Counted from the stretch's first letter, positions 31,801-36,420 are shown. The stretch: 64,000 nucleotides of DNA from Streptacidiphilus sp. ASG 303 (GCF_020991365.1 NZ_JAJLRA010000012.1:62001-126000); one strand, 5' to 3'. Notes: generated by a model not told the origin, from the sequence alone. Translations and numbers: made by a program.

Positions 31801-34260
31801 GGCGCCGGGGTCCTCGGGGCCGGGGCCGGGGGCGGCGGTGGCCGGGCGGGACCCGTCCCACGCTTCCGCACCCGTCTGGGGCCCGAGGTGAACTGTGGCG
31901 TGGGGGCCGTCGCCCGGGTCGATCGAGAACCGCTCCCGATGGCCACCGTCGGCCGTGCCGGCGGTATCGGAGGATCCGGAGTCGTCCCCGGTGTGCGGCG
32001 AGGACCACTCCTCACCGCCGGCCGCCGGGGCGTAGTCGCGCCCTGTCGGCGCAATCGACATCAAAGGAGAAGGGTTGCTTTCCCCGGAGTCGAGCAGCAC
32101 GCCCATCCCGGGATCCGGCGGCGTGGTGTCCCGTGCGGCCGCGGGCGGCGGCCCGTCGGCGCGCGCATCGCCGCCGGCGGTGGCCGGGCGGGACCCGTCC
32201 CACGCTTCCGCACCCCTCTGGGGCCCGAGGTGAACTGTGGCGTGGAGCCCGTCGCCGAGGCCGGTCGAAGACGGTCCTGAGGTGGCGTCCGGCAGGGGCA
32301 GGTGGCCGCTGCCGCTGTCCGGGTCGGGGCCCAGGAGGGTGGTCAGGTGGGTGAGGAGGTCTTCGGTGCTGGGGGCGGTGCGGGTCTGGTCGGGATGGGT
32401 CAGGGGTGGCGAGTCGTCGATGCCGGAATCGGGGTCGGTGCCCGGGCGCTGACGGGCGGGCGGGTCCTGGGGGCGTGGGGCGGTGTTGGGGCCTGTGGTG
32501 GTGTCGGCGGGCCTGGCGGGGCGGGTGTCGTGGTGGGGGGTGGTGGCCGTGCTGGCGGTGCGCGGGACGGGGGTCGTGTTCCGGGGGGGGGTGGTGTCGC
32601 GGGTGGGGGCGGGGTCGGTGGTGGTTGTGGTGCGGGGTGCGTCTGTGGTGGTGCGGGGTCCGCTGAGGGCGGGGGTTTCCGGTGTCGTGGTGGCGGGGCG
32701 GGGGCCGTTCGGCGCGGGGGCGGGGGCCGCCTCGGTGCGGGGGGCGGGGGCCGCGTGTGCGGGGGTAGGGGCGGGGGCCGCCTCGGTGCGGGGGGCGGGG
32801 GCGGGGGCGGTGTCGGGGTGGGGGGTGAAGTGGGTGGTGAAGCCGGGGAGGCCAGGGGCGGTGGTACGGGCGACGGTGCCACGTGCGGGGGCGGGGGTCT
32901 GGGTCGTTGCGGGGGTGGGGCGGTGGTCCTGGGGGGCGGGGGCGGCGGAGGGCGCGGCCTGCCCGGGGCCCGTGGCCGTATCCGTGATGATGTCCGGCCG
33001 GGCGGCCGTGCTGCCGGTGATGTCCGATGTCCTGGTGGTGTGCGGGGTGTGGAGGCTCCCGCCGCCGGTGCCGTCGCCGGTGGTCCGGGTCCCGGCGGCG
33101 GTGCCCGTCCCGCCACCGGGCTGGGCGGCGGCAGGGGCCTCCCCGGCGCCGGTGCCGGTTTCGGTTCCGGCGGTGGTGGTCTGCGTGGCTGTGTCGGTGC
33201 CGTCGTGGGGGCCGTCCGGGGTGTGTGTGACGAGGAGGACCTCCCCACCGCCGCCGGTCCCGCCGGTGCCGGTGTCCGTCCCGCCGCCGGTCCCGCCGGT
33301 CCCGCCAGTGGTGCCGCCGCCGGTGGTGCTGGTGGTGGTGGCGTCGGGTCGGCCGGAGGGGGAGGAGGGGGCGGGCGGGTCGCCGGGCAGGTGCACGTTC
33401 AGCGCGTCCGGCAGGTGGGGGGTGGGGACCTTGACCCCGGCCTCGTCCTTGGCCCCGCCGCCGAAGCGGCGCTTGTTCCCCCCGCCGGACAGGCTGCCGG
33501 CCATGCCGGCGGTGAACGACCCGGCCACGCCCCAGGTGTCGTTGAGGTCACCGGCCAGCGCCAGGTACGAGGCGCCGCCCACCGCTGCGCCGAGCACGAA
33601 CTTGCCCCCCAGCGACCCGGAGAACTTGGGGAACCGCGCCGCGCCCGCCCCGAACACCAGCCCGCCGATCGCGCCGGAGACCGCGCCGGACTTGACCGTC
33701 TGGACCGTGCTCTCCACGCTCCACTTGGTGCGGTCCTTCTTGATCCATATCTGGTAGGCCTGGATCAGGGCGTCCGGCAGCACCATCATCGCGGTCCCCA
33801 GCGCGATGCCGGTCATCATGTGCCGCAGGATCATCTTCACCGCCGCCCGCGCGGAGGCCACCAGCGCCGGGACCACCTCCGGCGCGTAGTAGATCCACAT
33901 GGCGATCTCGGCGGCCAGCCACAGCAGCTGGAAGAGGATCATGAGCTTGGCGTACTCGACCTGCACGGCGTTCTCCCGCGCCAGGTCGCCCAGCGACCGG
34001 GAGGCGTCGGCCAGGTCGGGCAGGCTGCCCTGCAGCTGCTCCATGAACGTGCGGAACTCCTCGGCCACCTGGCCGCCGACGTTCTCCAGCACCGCGCCGC
34101 CGGCGGACCCCAGCTGGCTGCTGATCCGCACCAGGTCCCGCGCGGCGCCCTGCCAGACCTCGTTCAGCGACTGCAGCCGGTCCTCGTCGCCCTGGGGCCA
34201 TCCCTGGCCCACAGCCAGGTGCGCCACCCATGACAGCTCCGGCGGCATCTGGATGCTCAC
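10876..34260 (-). CDS. Giant 7794-residue T7SS-linked polymorphic multi-domain toxin (predicted)
   Basis: One uninterrupted frame with a GTG start overlapping the upstream stop (GTGA). Approximate residues: 1-258, CpnT/WXG100-like head (ELSWVAHLAVGQGWPQGDED) with hydrophobic segments; 260-830, Thr/Pro/Gly linker; 870-1260, coiled coil; 1620-1780, three helical repeats; 2050-3570, six beta-rich modules; 4890-5010 and 7043-7163, two copies of one domain (APVVLLLSHGGAG / TPIVLVLSHSGADG); 5146 and 5192, a His/Cys pair (NAHGTE, VSCSTG) like clan-CD peptidases; 5537-5705, AbiEii-like nucleotidyltransferase (GG at 5566-5567, DLD at 5582-5584); 5750-6130, unassigned alpha/beta region; 6597-6605, Fic-like HPYDDTNRR; 7370-7374, HELAH; 7664 and 7747, His and Cys of a permuted papain-like tip. 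NCBI's 'lonely Cys' name may apply to part of it (from memory). Export by the neighbouring EccBCD and toxicity are inferred. Confidence 0.85.
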   Translation of the reverse strand: MSIQMPPELSWVAHLAVGQGWPQGDEDRLQSLNEVWQGAARDLVRISSQLGSAGGAVLENVGGQVAEEFRTFMEQLQGSLPDLADASRSLGDLARENAVQVEYAKLMILFQLLWLAAEIAMWIYYAPEVVPALVASARAAVKMILRHMMTGIALGTAMMVLPDALIQAYQIWIKKDRTKWSVESTVQTVKSGAVSGAIGGLVFGAGAARFPKFSGSLGGKFVLGAAVGGASYLALAGDLNDTWGVAGSFTAGMAGSLSGGGNKRRFGGGAKDEAGVKVPTPHLPDALNVHLPGDPPAPSSPSGRPDATTTSTTGGGTTGGTGGTGGGTDTGTGGTGGGGEVLLVTHTPDGPHDGTDTATQTTTAGTETGTGAGEAPAAAQPGGGTGTAAGTRTTGDGTGGGSLHTPHTTRTSDITGSTAARPDIITDTATGPGQAAPSAAPAPQDHRPTPATTQTPAPARGTVARTTAPGLPGFTTHFTPHPDTAPAPAPRTEAAPAPTPAHAAPAPRTEAAPAPAPNGPRPATTTPETPALSGPRTTTDAPRTTTTTDPAPTRDTTPPRNTTPVPRTASTATTPHHDTRPARPADTTTGPNTAPRPQDPPARQRPGTDPDSGIDDSPPLTHPDQTRTAPSTEDLLTHLTTLLGPDPDSGSGHLPLPDATSGPSSTGLGDGLHATVHLGPQRGAEAWDGSRPATAGGDARADGPPPAAARDTTPPDPGMGVLLDSGESNPSPLMSIAPTGRDYAPAAGGEEWSSPHTGDDSGSSDTAGTADGGHRERFSIDPGDGPHATVHLGPQTGAEAWDGSRPATAAPGPGPEDPGARPDAGVHRPPHDAAPAADEEGAGLGRGPASPSAQPEQPEGHGPRAQDESGGRRERYQQYIQQRDAAYHERLFTEEGFQRAAGDIAQEVAAQVTRSADGDLFARRDPDRLRAIRERAEEDYRAELRDAYQALARDAGPAGVPPEQWHTARAQVRGQLERIVEQAFQLDRHLEVFKADFEQALTEFRATDLFEGRYLPAEEDPAPVREEDPDLLDQELLAPDPLSQELLREDLLKEAERTDPPATVREVRVRMQLKYLRAVDEAFHDPTPGAAAARGTRLDAHLTRLRGELREEITRLSDRERHVEHATRVFEECREDWQEDAAAGGHLGEEAAARTLKDFQQQLRAAHAALHAAEQDGRWPEHFARVTGEDSLRERLEYAQVREKRLADARRLLQEGTTRFEDDLANGAELGPAGHERLTTAWEKEVERAHDADWFGHRARHDFRVPDPDPSTTTPDAAAPASDAAAPAPPARPWAQGLERLKATLEARIAHEADLQRTLHRTAREFTEILGHPDSPAHHYVVEQAAVTRIGRDFREETITRYDELWAPVEQDTAAWLAHERHHENAFHQTVTSARTAPLRTGTADPKGSGATAELSPGTTHEPSPGAARPAEHAPHQTGAGRPAPAGPAEATAPRPADSAPHQAQVQVQAQISPERDAAATSAMHAHPPRTQTRGRATRAEARHADPAPQAPRETEDAAPHTPPHHQAQVQAQHEQGSERRDVATDARRMLWRRQGHTFLPGEVEHVLQESAGEHSAFADLPQEQQVLHLAARLARSREELDRAVFRTLLRHGHGDPVTDHELQRLRGSLTQEFGDSFQRLPVEVQARGVAAQMLEEKAVLGAVTERSGPTSPPQAALVDLVRHGLTQEYGRRFRHLEPQVRIDMIAERVVGRMREADRVVDWMRTHAGPQITHDEAFRAGEELAQRHGRQFGELDPASRVEAVAAQLIRQQPTRFQDHGHLVDHVDVDRMIAAARPGSTVQAADADTLGDSPEEAPSSLDGPGQSLLHHEVATEPTRPGWKQTEADGHIANGAEPVRMWEEGVRGGDLPADSPAKHTGAPAGPSGRPHEEQPGGGGPHPQHLGTVVAADPGVRRIGVPRASLPYLTEVVAELRKVVEEAGSEVPAHRWEELPHTLLGNYRYLVPGREGSGPTGLHLDLGPVEVLVSLDPRDPRVERSTDASPVGPSRLETIPEEPEEEAHAADAPDGAAGPLGLVPDRKQSAERFRATEVVNASMATGAVTRSRSGPTSATRGSLSGAVGIGLGPGVAHGIHANVSVSASANASSRSTTHVGDAEGGKVLDTRAEPTLVTYRPEWSFRVRTDEERLTPWEEIAARPVTVPGDERLLLWVADHHLGTPPEQVTATGVLGSAETLPARHFASPLTNLPPLFDAVVGALHSRGVDVAVGGPVRRQLARIYELDAHLVEAVQGPHGYRFHLYDGRGRPVAEVRLRSVRVPGSGRVGATSDKAHIEDVRTMIDGVSGSHAVSHSLGVSVGAGVDLLPFSSPDRGMGVSASAGPTWSRSDGHEAGRTGLYVTVPRWVGHTAGYSVEFDHHAVVSVPGKGSVTTGSVRSEALVMMPEPDAFAHGFPVDREALRPPADTASDWASEVMASLGLKPDPVGSTEDRAAPVPLDRTTVPYAPDLLRGTGRREGDPVHLAPPDHVAEGRGIGMGLVQPDEKSVNLIRDWLMRELGRRGFLPTDKDLSRKSRWSTGEGRNARIDNQRILDKFVSPRGISSHYTQIHQTGLVFRLERPSRGLSAVRLRPVGATVTIRAVRNEDRVAEFKGSTDREHVVNLSMGMDTSGQFGSGTTRFGLSLNVRSFFKNPKDGALGFEIARSGGASQKVGFLNNRPELMEYAGVVNKHVLFSDYTVTIAFQGGRPWHMFRKEARDPEPYVLHQQPAETRLLPLGYGRNGSAPSAGPTPRSVLDRAVVYFLDATGLHEAAAGVLGELAGPHGEVDAELSAFTGTAEVQAHLKEILGGAYTTDQLFDAGFFRDTFAAVDIRGDLGPTRFLDATDSPFVLGIINLWLSQASTGAFQGTSFGVSVRTSAGGSVHSPRGAGSLQGGAGAGRTWQWGTSRSLERTGGKEQIQLDFNRAYAFGTKVGFEVTASLEKHGKFARAFYASGSSRVEGRTMLFLLPEPAALEYYAADTLPLSDGQLADVLNRWNKGEVRLSGNTVAGVLSRWVDEVPEPGPRPLDETGQRTADALDSLDADRRSLARTLAALHGEGTLPVLDQGARNRFEEIFGLALQDPQDPFGALMLPEYLTREDPGGRTLGHSGVEKVAYDDGRSTWDIVCSRVDAVAPGLLAAKPDVWSVRQRRIGRLQGAVDALQGLLADGRDVAMWEDVLSPHGQKFYLVNPEGWLMSDVVEITVSDVLVSAPRVTGFRPEAGLENYEHGYVVTSQGTTRGTTDTVGPATLGGGQDHWSLTGNLGLGGGRRRGLATGDGTMTEQTVYDWNGHYTVEVRHRLTVGVRRVEMPHRPLNNRLAGMLLHGEVPASDPAPATATGTLTLKIPRGVAESLPLHGPETHDLRPLPELPGDAYVSGVLLDDAVPAGHRLLADMFGENTAGNTKNATAVLDQLLSRSHMKNQLRSASAGKRVLLAGDLFIGGKPSARARVWLHGELTDLQVLRELEGTGTGRYSKHQGGTTSSSSTGLPRLSGGVDGSGTHDPQHSSAHTAPVVDSLQGGAGAGRSTAMNVSGAATGNYRREQHVKQQGPVYLVRMRGRYRLEGERFDDHLLWPAAPASRHRSEPFTGDVYAEMFQEEVDGFRARIAEAAHQATVDERGWAALEGSAPRFALDTLVAEAAEDPGVDAWRIHQAVARRVREQAGAVPAAVVLTHDPSALAEHAHREALQWAVDTMRADLAEAAAVDPGVRKPESLGRYERYLRQTAGRPDPAGIAGTTDETTGDVIREVNRVRDLLTAEAGFTPGPVRLPGVIALTHLSHDHLVRGIAHELDAHIRLDVALPDGTVRSRWAEPSGRVHAFDPSDPGAPGRTSLSADEAQRAGLLDPSLRRDVDEVGLNADDLGEIYRTSWEQQRSFDHAVSVEVARLRERLRTLHPRLEDLFGRALAAASHWSAEAERLAAHRDAPADGGEEALRVGAEQERDARRYGTDARQVLDMLRAVVREHSPKDVDLTVENAAHGLAPGESARGGPAPQATPRSPSLRDGDRTTADSGEAVGTGGRDFGVPDVDRPGEEEAAARAPLGTVGTRAVDHADWSAVLDADAGGFRPNLTKQPDGFPSTRAEAWRRYRDAHQRVEALGGTTPEARGEQDRALSAAASDAEGAKAIALAAADMRLKSARRALEAWGHADPEGLMGRFEQYGAGPRGAGTQAPDSLTAPQRPADAAPADGTRSPGGPESSEERQAPEERTAPGTRAVQESTDVPDRGIRAQQAAETAAGETVPGPDPASAEYEALPPAPAEREHPGPAPTEGGVPESAEDLEKAVAAAVMPVARHPLDVPLRRSPQRDVPDTFERDQDRWRSLRRLNREVLDRGKKAATAEDQAELARMVQTIREEVDSLSNADLTAFLGNSGAELRYGLESRADRIVELSAALQGKPATGSRYDPAEQELQVLFGQAALIGAELDRRKAGPDSSQRMVPSAADLAIAKALHDGEDPQQELDRMRSAARDLASLITDPLSASDASTVPEDLLTEAAPPGTWELWLSRSFIRMWSAARDLGQLVTRPLSASDASAGPEDEQTQAASVRAQELWLSHQLIRADQDVKTYEALSERSTAWERVGERSTAALVMTERRSQEFRSRDLLSAQDRLRGIRADWVEKYPVAEDSSDLLERVHQHLVEGLSVVSVVPSDASVLLTLIGDHQVPLVDALARAGGREPAWQDPKEASLPARLVSTEYQRTAAAPPGSMVIRWKAGVRERTGHRVDTADTQGGDAPETHLSLSNLFPLLAHGDVDAVRLALAEATGFHHDTGLRGRLKALRPATEAHFGALIHGDLDWSDVDEVVLVHDGGASAEQMGHARIDLEDFADLHDLDFTVSLLRVPASRRTGDPGPADASALPVSTLLTGSTAVGGTTPVLGLDYTPSADRATWPAGREGLLVTDHLFILESTDGGTLYRSPETPPWRAGGSGEAVFVMALGDAEGMTVQLGGGETARLDAEESAARMAADIDRSKIIPGAPVVLLLSHGGAGGLLLPRLLAARTDRDVWAFSGPLEVVPWKDGRRLIVMNRPFEGLEAAGGWILSRPDDLGPRPDGARTADAPPPGVVVSGHAAVTDSDVVTYTIFDAAHRPVGRASHTPTDQARRESVQAGLTSTTHYWRYPHSEDDRHQRAVEGSSRPLPWVEAHPGRTPYFFNAHGTETSVVLQTGAGTIHVDGKQLGGYIRRRPSFSRLPEDSPIVLVSCSTGDRAAGSRTVATRLAASTGRIVYAPTSIVYTHLGVMHRADGGAGEWMAFHPSPALPAAAHGSEQSTGLQPGWSADASGPRPGSETVPLFGEPQHDRAFGTPRRDRGPEDGTGDRDPLGPETAAEHSATPLPADVPRPSGAEISSSRGELSPETDLYHEVNLQLQREAPGTAHVDVDTVLHARRALAADGSLSSTTTRGVAADIAAYLLGHDLPRLHGGAPFKAAVAADMAQDLKNAYEAALQGQGRLTVPITGTSVSGAQLVERIMTAIGAPDGLRTAVRTSGSSHFKPGNHKLLFTYNNGTHPQTVRFDVSLIADTASAAAEAGPSRLPAGTGDAAVPPVPEISKEVKFEIGGWFSKLMRDRLNQPVMLAGGAQIALKHASPRPVADLDFRAEIPYVADLAEQVNTAIREARPDSELTDFTADSKDKRALTGYIDGVEITIGPTLTLYTGTADIQGITVASDMDAVVDKALSFVVRTGEKQDKDLFDLLWSLDRGSVGTLGLRSGLDVRWSAATPATSKGAREDVSTVQRFKETLDKVGTSRNQVAVLHAKWEKFGASPTDIARLDAVLDDLKDTFFAGPGPHRGMLVTAANFTGDMFAVSAAMVLNPKLHVTVLAGPKHPDQVGDFLRSTLEAQVRAQWNKEVTKQLKEEARLNPDQAGTRTDPMEGDERFHARLANELARVHVHHSDDPHGLYTRVAGRRTQPLPYEDVIPPVPANLRSLHFQHAVTRASLEVATRWKAQGHETAKIRSAWGLTDIPDSRVVAFLEQVGLPVKGTHVVLWSRFSGKRGGAHPQHDTSLTGIRQLVSLLPPDTTIVLAGDRRPGSDAYRRLAAEHHNVFDMTEFWKSDAWRAHFPHGGRADQFKVFDHLARQSGSGLKHLGFRSGNLEPYALIGHNVRYLEEKGNLQATRLQDWHKHIGYQRITVSKVPTLSGQWITNKVAEKKSEIPLPWLDSGDSGAVKLAKTAELGALNLTPSDRGFARDDLIAIGRHLGFTVPEHVPDGAKPPAHSPEVAVGQHDHEVPPAGPVPFGPEGDRTGLIADTLYGGERIAEVDDIFVHSVNTWMERMSRQQVTPAQVHTAYRHLASSLGAAFTRGSSTGRQETVARHLAGLGRSARVGGAPAHVRPATTPDAALLGGQAVETALRPENREPGSPQAVDGVPQPLHQDVGHPGADHGQDLASEDAPPQISRQSTPQGAERAARLEDVLPREEWYRLQLDPLHHEEARQKHPDNPGELYDHQQSPGFQGSMNAAYERYLNDPATVGDRVDFSMYEAMHDTVGSQLKEKTDRSGAAGYTTNYPLRADSPTPSVLEEEVSGRRLMVKADLLLRFGILPDSLTWTGHFGSETDVMWNETLYKDSEVERIVDEVFDRFYEKLDTAQSPREQLKAIGWVVRTIHIIHPYDDTNRRLNVHVLLPRLLLAAGFKPVIFKDMLALFQGGRSLEQITDALESGQAMDLLSDSIEATAPQYESDWYGRNKPDPRQATGTIRLPDFGSRGSDDHTASRHFGQQAERLDFSVEGIDFSAEGLGGPGPEEITETGARRQELREYPAEIPWQARNASDAGSGTSADDASWQHTGTPQEASAAHGPLVEEPEPEPLARWAQENALSAVWVREAFLDTSGLVHQALDYRPVIGSDTASAGYRDAVRRIVAAVTIARHEPSEDDATGKGKEAAGPTAGQDTRLVAGLRELSRALKDSDDARIRAAARTLRALAPALDPADVRSLQSHHPATAKAPGTGPTGGAPSHVRPATAPDARPAGPAPAVHGASVRPAQAAPDALRRPDTHGNRGQEPTGSVPPAPEQAQDTAERAVGTPVRGRTSHDGAERTAGLDYAWPARREPGPAGPLVTDRFHVEEHTDAFGLLWPDGDWPVRDGNALFVIADGDARGITASPGDGRSVRLDADEAAALMSDDLARQDASRATPIVLVLSHSGADGPLPRLLAARTGRDVWSFSGPLKVVLQPDGSRVVARTAASAGPAGTAEWIRTGPGDHGALLDDARDAPRTGSGVADGPPSGHGQDLKEGGKADGPGHQHGSSAGQPDGGQGERIRPGMQPDRTPRTVVHSAFDVRRFRFKGEPVTDLTVRVAFRGSVDGHEVDDVWHRVRQGVEEYFNAPAHRLPDERGLPVGDRLHVTVERVAPDASPHMTVDLTTAGTRMTQRVWQVDARPVAYAHELAHQLGLRDEYRDAANPNRAHVEGSLLGDMDEPAPEGLPSHGLRGRHLQIIDTLVRTAGHGGPGGGTPRRESVDPQGDDGLTWEEIRARTLPTTREHAWVDPVSRPASSGPHDGQDGAVQPGMPARAPLPAAGPPRDGQNADEAGRTEGGRPPALRRMPGPGWQYHADRGWEPDPQYRPAGQEHNNRYRPPGYEEMHYVAGRGWVQDPGYQAMVGRPRGGRDAHVPGEVNRMAGGRRGDALRNDGIHQEPRIPLLPVEGIPHQGEAGVRYTLDLQVRQVGDTVVNRRLVNLGHSWVTIRAEKGLDKSSATYGFYPRAFDTARPLESSPGEVRRNHDDPRDANATFSREITPEQLRKALRYIEENKGRKYNLITYNCTTFVRDVYKKAVGTEAPGWAFGPDRPDSLRKGIEKANRKANATRTRR
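20657..20898 (-). repeat. 144-bp in-frame duplication inside the giant gene
   Basis: Two diverged copies begin at 20657 and 20801, offset 144 bp (48 codons). They encode DPLSASDASTVPEDLLTEAA and RPLSASDASAGPEDEQTQAA, each followed by an ELWLS block. A tandem helical unit in the linker before the duplicated domain. Confidence 0.7.
31833..32247 (-). repeat. Pair of dispersed direct repeats in the giant gene
   Basis: A near-identical segment of about 73 bp occurs at 31833-31905 and 32175-32247 (offset 342 bp, 114 codons). Both encode HATVHLGPQ(R/T)GAEAWDGS and the preceding Gly-Asp-Gly. Confidence 0.75.
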
Positions 34261-35723
34261 GCCCGGACCTCTTCCTCGTCCCCGGACGCCACCGCACCGC
34301 CATCGCCCGGCACCACGCCGGCCACGGACTCCACCCCGGGGGACACCACGACCAACGACCCTTCGCCACCAGCACCCAGCGGATGGCTCTCCACCAGTTC
34401 CTCCTCGGTGGTCTGGGCGTTTTTCGTGGTCTGGGCGTCCTTGCTGGTCCGGCGTTGTGCGGGTTCGGCTGCGGTGGTGGGTCGGTTCGGGTGTCCGGTG
34501 GTGGTGGGGGTGCCGCCGACGGAGGGGGCGGGAACTGCGGTTCGGGAGAGGAGGGGGAGGCCTTCGGTGGCCGGGGTCTCCTCGGCGGTCTGGACGTCCT
34601 CGGCGGTCTGGACGTCCTCAGCGGTCTGGGCGTCCTCAGCGGTCTGGGCGTCCTTGCTGGTCCGGCGTTGTGCGGGTTCGGCTGCGGTGGTGGGTCGGTT
34701 CGGGTGTCCGGTGGTGGTGGGGGTGCCGCCGACGGAGGGGGCGGGAACTGCGGTTCGGGGGAGGAGGGGGAGGCCTTCGGTGGCCGGGGTCTCCTCGGCG
34801 GTCTGGGCATCCTTGCTGATGGGGCGGTTCGAGCGGCCGGGGGTGGCGGGGGTGGCGCCGGTGGTGGTGCGGCCGGGGGTGGCGGGCGTGCTGCCGGTGG
34901 TGGTGGTCGACGGGTTGCCTGTCGTGGGGGGTGTGCCGCCGAGGGTGGTGTGGCTGGTTGTGGGCGCGCCCGGGGTGGCGGGGGTGCTGCCGGTGGTGGT
35001 GGTCGACGGGTTGCCTGTCGTGGGGGGTGTGCCGCCGAGGGTGGTGTGGCTGGTTGTGGGCGCGCCCGGGGTGGCGGGGGTGCTGCCGGTGGTGGTGGTC
35101 GACAGGGTGCCTGCGGTGACGGGCGTGCCGCCGAGGATGTCCGGAGTGCCGGTGCCGGTGCCGGTGGTGGCGTGGCCGGGAGTGCTGGTGAGGGGTGCGC
35201 TGCCGCTGTCGGAGGGGACCCCGGTGTCGCCGGAGGGTGGCCCCGGGACGAGGGTGCGAACGCCTGGGGTGCCCGTGTTCTTCGACGTGGTCTGGTTGTT
35301 GTGAGCCCCCGCGCCGCTCCCGTTCGACGAACCCTTGTCCGTGCCGGAGGAACCCGGGCCGTCGATGTAGCGGATGACTGTCGTCGTGGACTGCTCCCCG
35401 TCTTTCCCCTTCGAGAGGTCGGCGAGGGAGTCGGCGTTCTCCTGCTCCAGCCGGGTGTACCGCTTCGCCATGGTGTTGATGCCTTCAGCGGTGCTCAGCA
35501 GGATGTCGGCGAAGTTCCGCAGAGCCTCCAGGACCTGGTCCCGGGGGTGTTCGTACTGCTCCAGGAACAGCTTGCCGCCGGCGTCGTCGCCCCAGCAGGG
35601 ACCGAGTGCGTCCAGCGCCGAGGTGAGTTCCGCCCCGACCCCTCTGACGTCCGATGCGACCTGCTCGACACCTTCGATGGCCTTGGCAAGGCCTTCGGTG
35701 TCGACCGAGAACCTGTCACTCAT
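34257..35723 (-). CDS. WXG100-like T7SS substrate with repetitive Thr/Pro tail
   Basis: 488 residues. The first 100 are a helical hairpin of WXG100 type, with a turn at GPCWGDD (Trp44-Gly45-Asp46) and a Tyr-x-x-x-Glu export-type motif at 89-93 (YTRLE). The rest is low-complexity Thr/Pro/Ala/Gly sequence built from two repeat families, ending in an acidic tail (SGDEEEVRA). The helical part is likely the T7SS-recognised partner and the tail a wall-spanning stalk (inference). ATG at 35723. The stop overlaps the giant gene's GTG by 4 nt, so the two proteins are translationally coupled, which suggests a pair (chaperone or co-secreted partner). Confidence 0.8.
   Translation of the reverse strand: MSDRFSVDTEGLAKAIEGVEQVASDVRGVGAELTSALDALGPCWGDDAGGKLFLEQYEHPRDQVLEALRNFADILLSTAEGINTMAKRYTRLEQENADSLADLSKGKDGEQSTTTVIRYIDGPGSSGTDKGSSNGSGAGAHNNQTTSKNTGTPGVRTLVPGPPSGDTGVPSDSGSAPLTSTPGHATTGTGTGTPDILGGTPVTAGTLSTTTTGSTPATPGAPTTSHTTLGGTPPTTGNPSTTTTGSTPATPGAPTTSHTTLGGTPPTTGNPSTTTTGSTPATPGRTTTGATPATPGRSNRPISKDAQTAEETPATEGLPLLPRTAVPAPSVGGTPTTTGHPNRPTTAAEPAQRRTSKDAQTAEDAQTAEDVQTAEDVQTAEETPATEGLPLLSRTAVPAPSVGGTPTTTGHPNRPTTAAEPAQRRTSKDAQTTKNAQTTEEELVESHPLGAGGEGSLVVVSPGVESVAGVVPGDGGAVASGDEEEVRA
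34430..34805 (-). repeat. 213-bp-period direct repeat
   Basis: About 163 bp at 34430-34592 recurs at 34643-34805, offset 213 bp (71 codons), with very few mismatches (for example GAG versus GGG near 34549/34762). It encodes the PSVGGTPTTTGHPNRPTTAA unit. In-frame repeats like this can change copy number without breaking the gene. Confidence 0.85.
34889..35112 (-). repeat. 96-bp tandem repeat, about 2.3 copies
   Basis: A 96-bp (32-codon) unit is repeated with GGTCGACGGG at 34905 and 35001 and a third partial copy near 35097. It encodes TTTTGSTPATPGAPTTSHTT. Copies are almost identical, suggesting recent expansion. Confidence 0.85.
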
Positions 35724-35821
35724 CGGAATCTCCTGGGCGTTGCGGGGCCGCCGGCTGCGTCATGACGGTCGTCAGGACCACAGGGCCGGGTCTGCGGGGA
35801 AACCTGTCCGGTCGGGGACGC

Positions 35822-36244
35822 TCAGCCGCTGGGGCGGCCGCGCGCGAGGTACTCCCTGACGCGGTCGGGCATCCCGGGTGTCTCCGGCAGGAGGGCGGAG
35901 GAGTCCACCTGCCCCCTCAGGAGGTCGGGGATGCTGACTCCGGCCGGCAGCCGGTCCGACAGCATCTGGTGCACCTCCTCGATGGCCTTGGCACGCGCCT
36001 GCTTGATGGCGCCCAGCAGTGCTTCCGCCAGCTCCTTGGGCGCCATCCGGCGGTAGGCACCTGTAGGGAACTCGATCGCGCTGACGTCGCCCTGCGCGTT
36101 GACCGTGACCTTCACGGTCTGCCTCGGTGCGGCCACCGTGGCGGTGGTCTCGTTGATCCGGCGCCGGTTCTCAAGGGCCTGCTCCCGCTCCGTGCGGTAC
36201 TGCGCGAGCAGTTCCTCGACCTCTTGGTCGTAGGACATCGACAT
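35822..36244 (-). CDS. YbaB/EbfC-family protein in T7SS locus
   Basis: 140 residues starting MSMSYDQEVEELLAQYRTER. An N-terminal helix is followed by QTVKVTVNAQGDVSAIEFP and a helical C-terminal half (PKELAEALLGAIKQARAKAI). This is the helix / three-strand sheet / helix pattern of YbaB/EbfC proteins. In actinobacteria such proteins are often encoded beside WXG100 genes, where their role is unclear; the classical members bind DNA. A GGGAGG ribosome-binding site sits 6 nt before the ATG at 36244. The gene lies between the PPE-like and WXG-like substrate genes and may be a chaperone-like partner (inference). Confidence 0.8.
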   Translation of the reverse strand: MSMSYDQEVEELLAQYRTEREQALENRRRINETTATVAAPRQTVKVTVNAQGDVSAIEFPTGAYRRMAPKELAEALLGAIKQARAKAIEEVHQMLSDRLPAGVSIPDLLRGQVDSSALLPETPGMPDRVREYLARGRPSG

Positions 36245-36268
36245 GTGGATCCTCCCTGGACACCCGGA

Positions 36269-36313
36269 GCATCCGCAGGCCCCGGCCACAGGGCGTCCTG
36301 GGCCTGCGGATGC
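36269..36313 (-). terminator. Hairpin between PPE-like and YbaB-like genes
   Basis: GCATCCGCAGGCCC (36269-36282) and GGGCCTGCGGATGC (36300-36313) form a perfect 14-bp stem with a 17-nt loop, about 110 nt past the PPE-like stop. It probably reduces read-through into the YbaB/WXG/giant genes. Confidence 0.65.
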
Positions 36314-36420
36314 GATCAGGAGGCGATCATTCAACACATGCGGTCCGTCAGGCAGAAGCCCTGGGGATCGAGTGGTGACTTATGTGCACGCCTTCTGCCC
36401 GATGTGCTGCCGAGCAGCCG

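Noticed and set aside
10876-34260. The giant gene as a polyketide or nonribosomal peptide synthase
   Set aside because: No condensation, adenylation, ketosynthase or carrier motifs are visible; the head is WXG/CpnT-like and the neighbours are T7SS genes.
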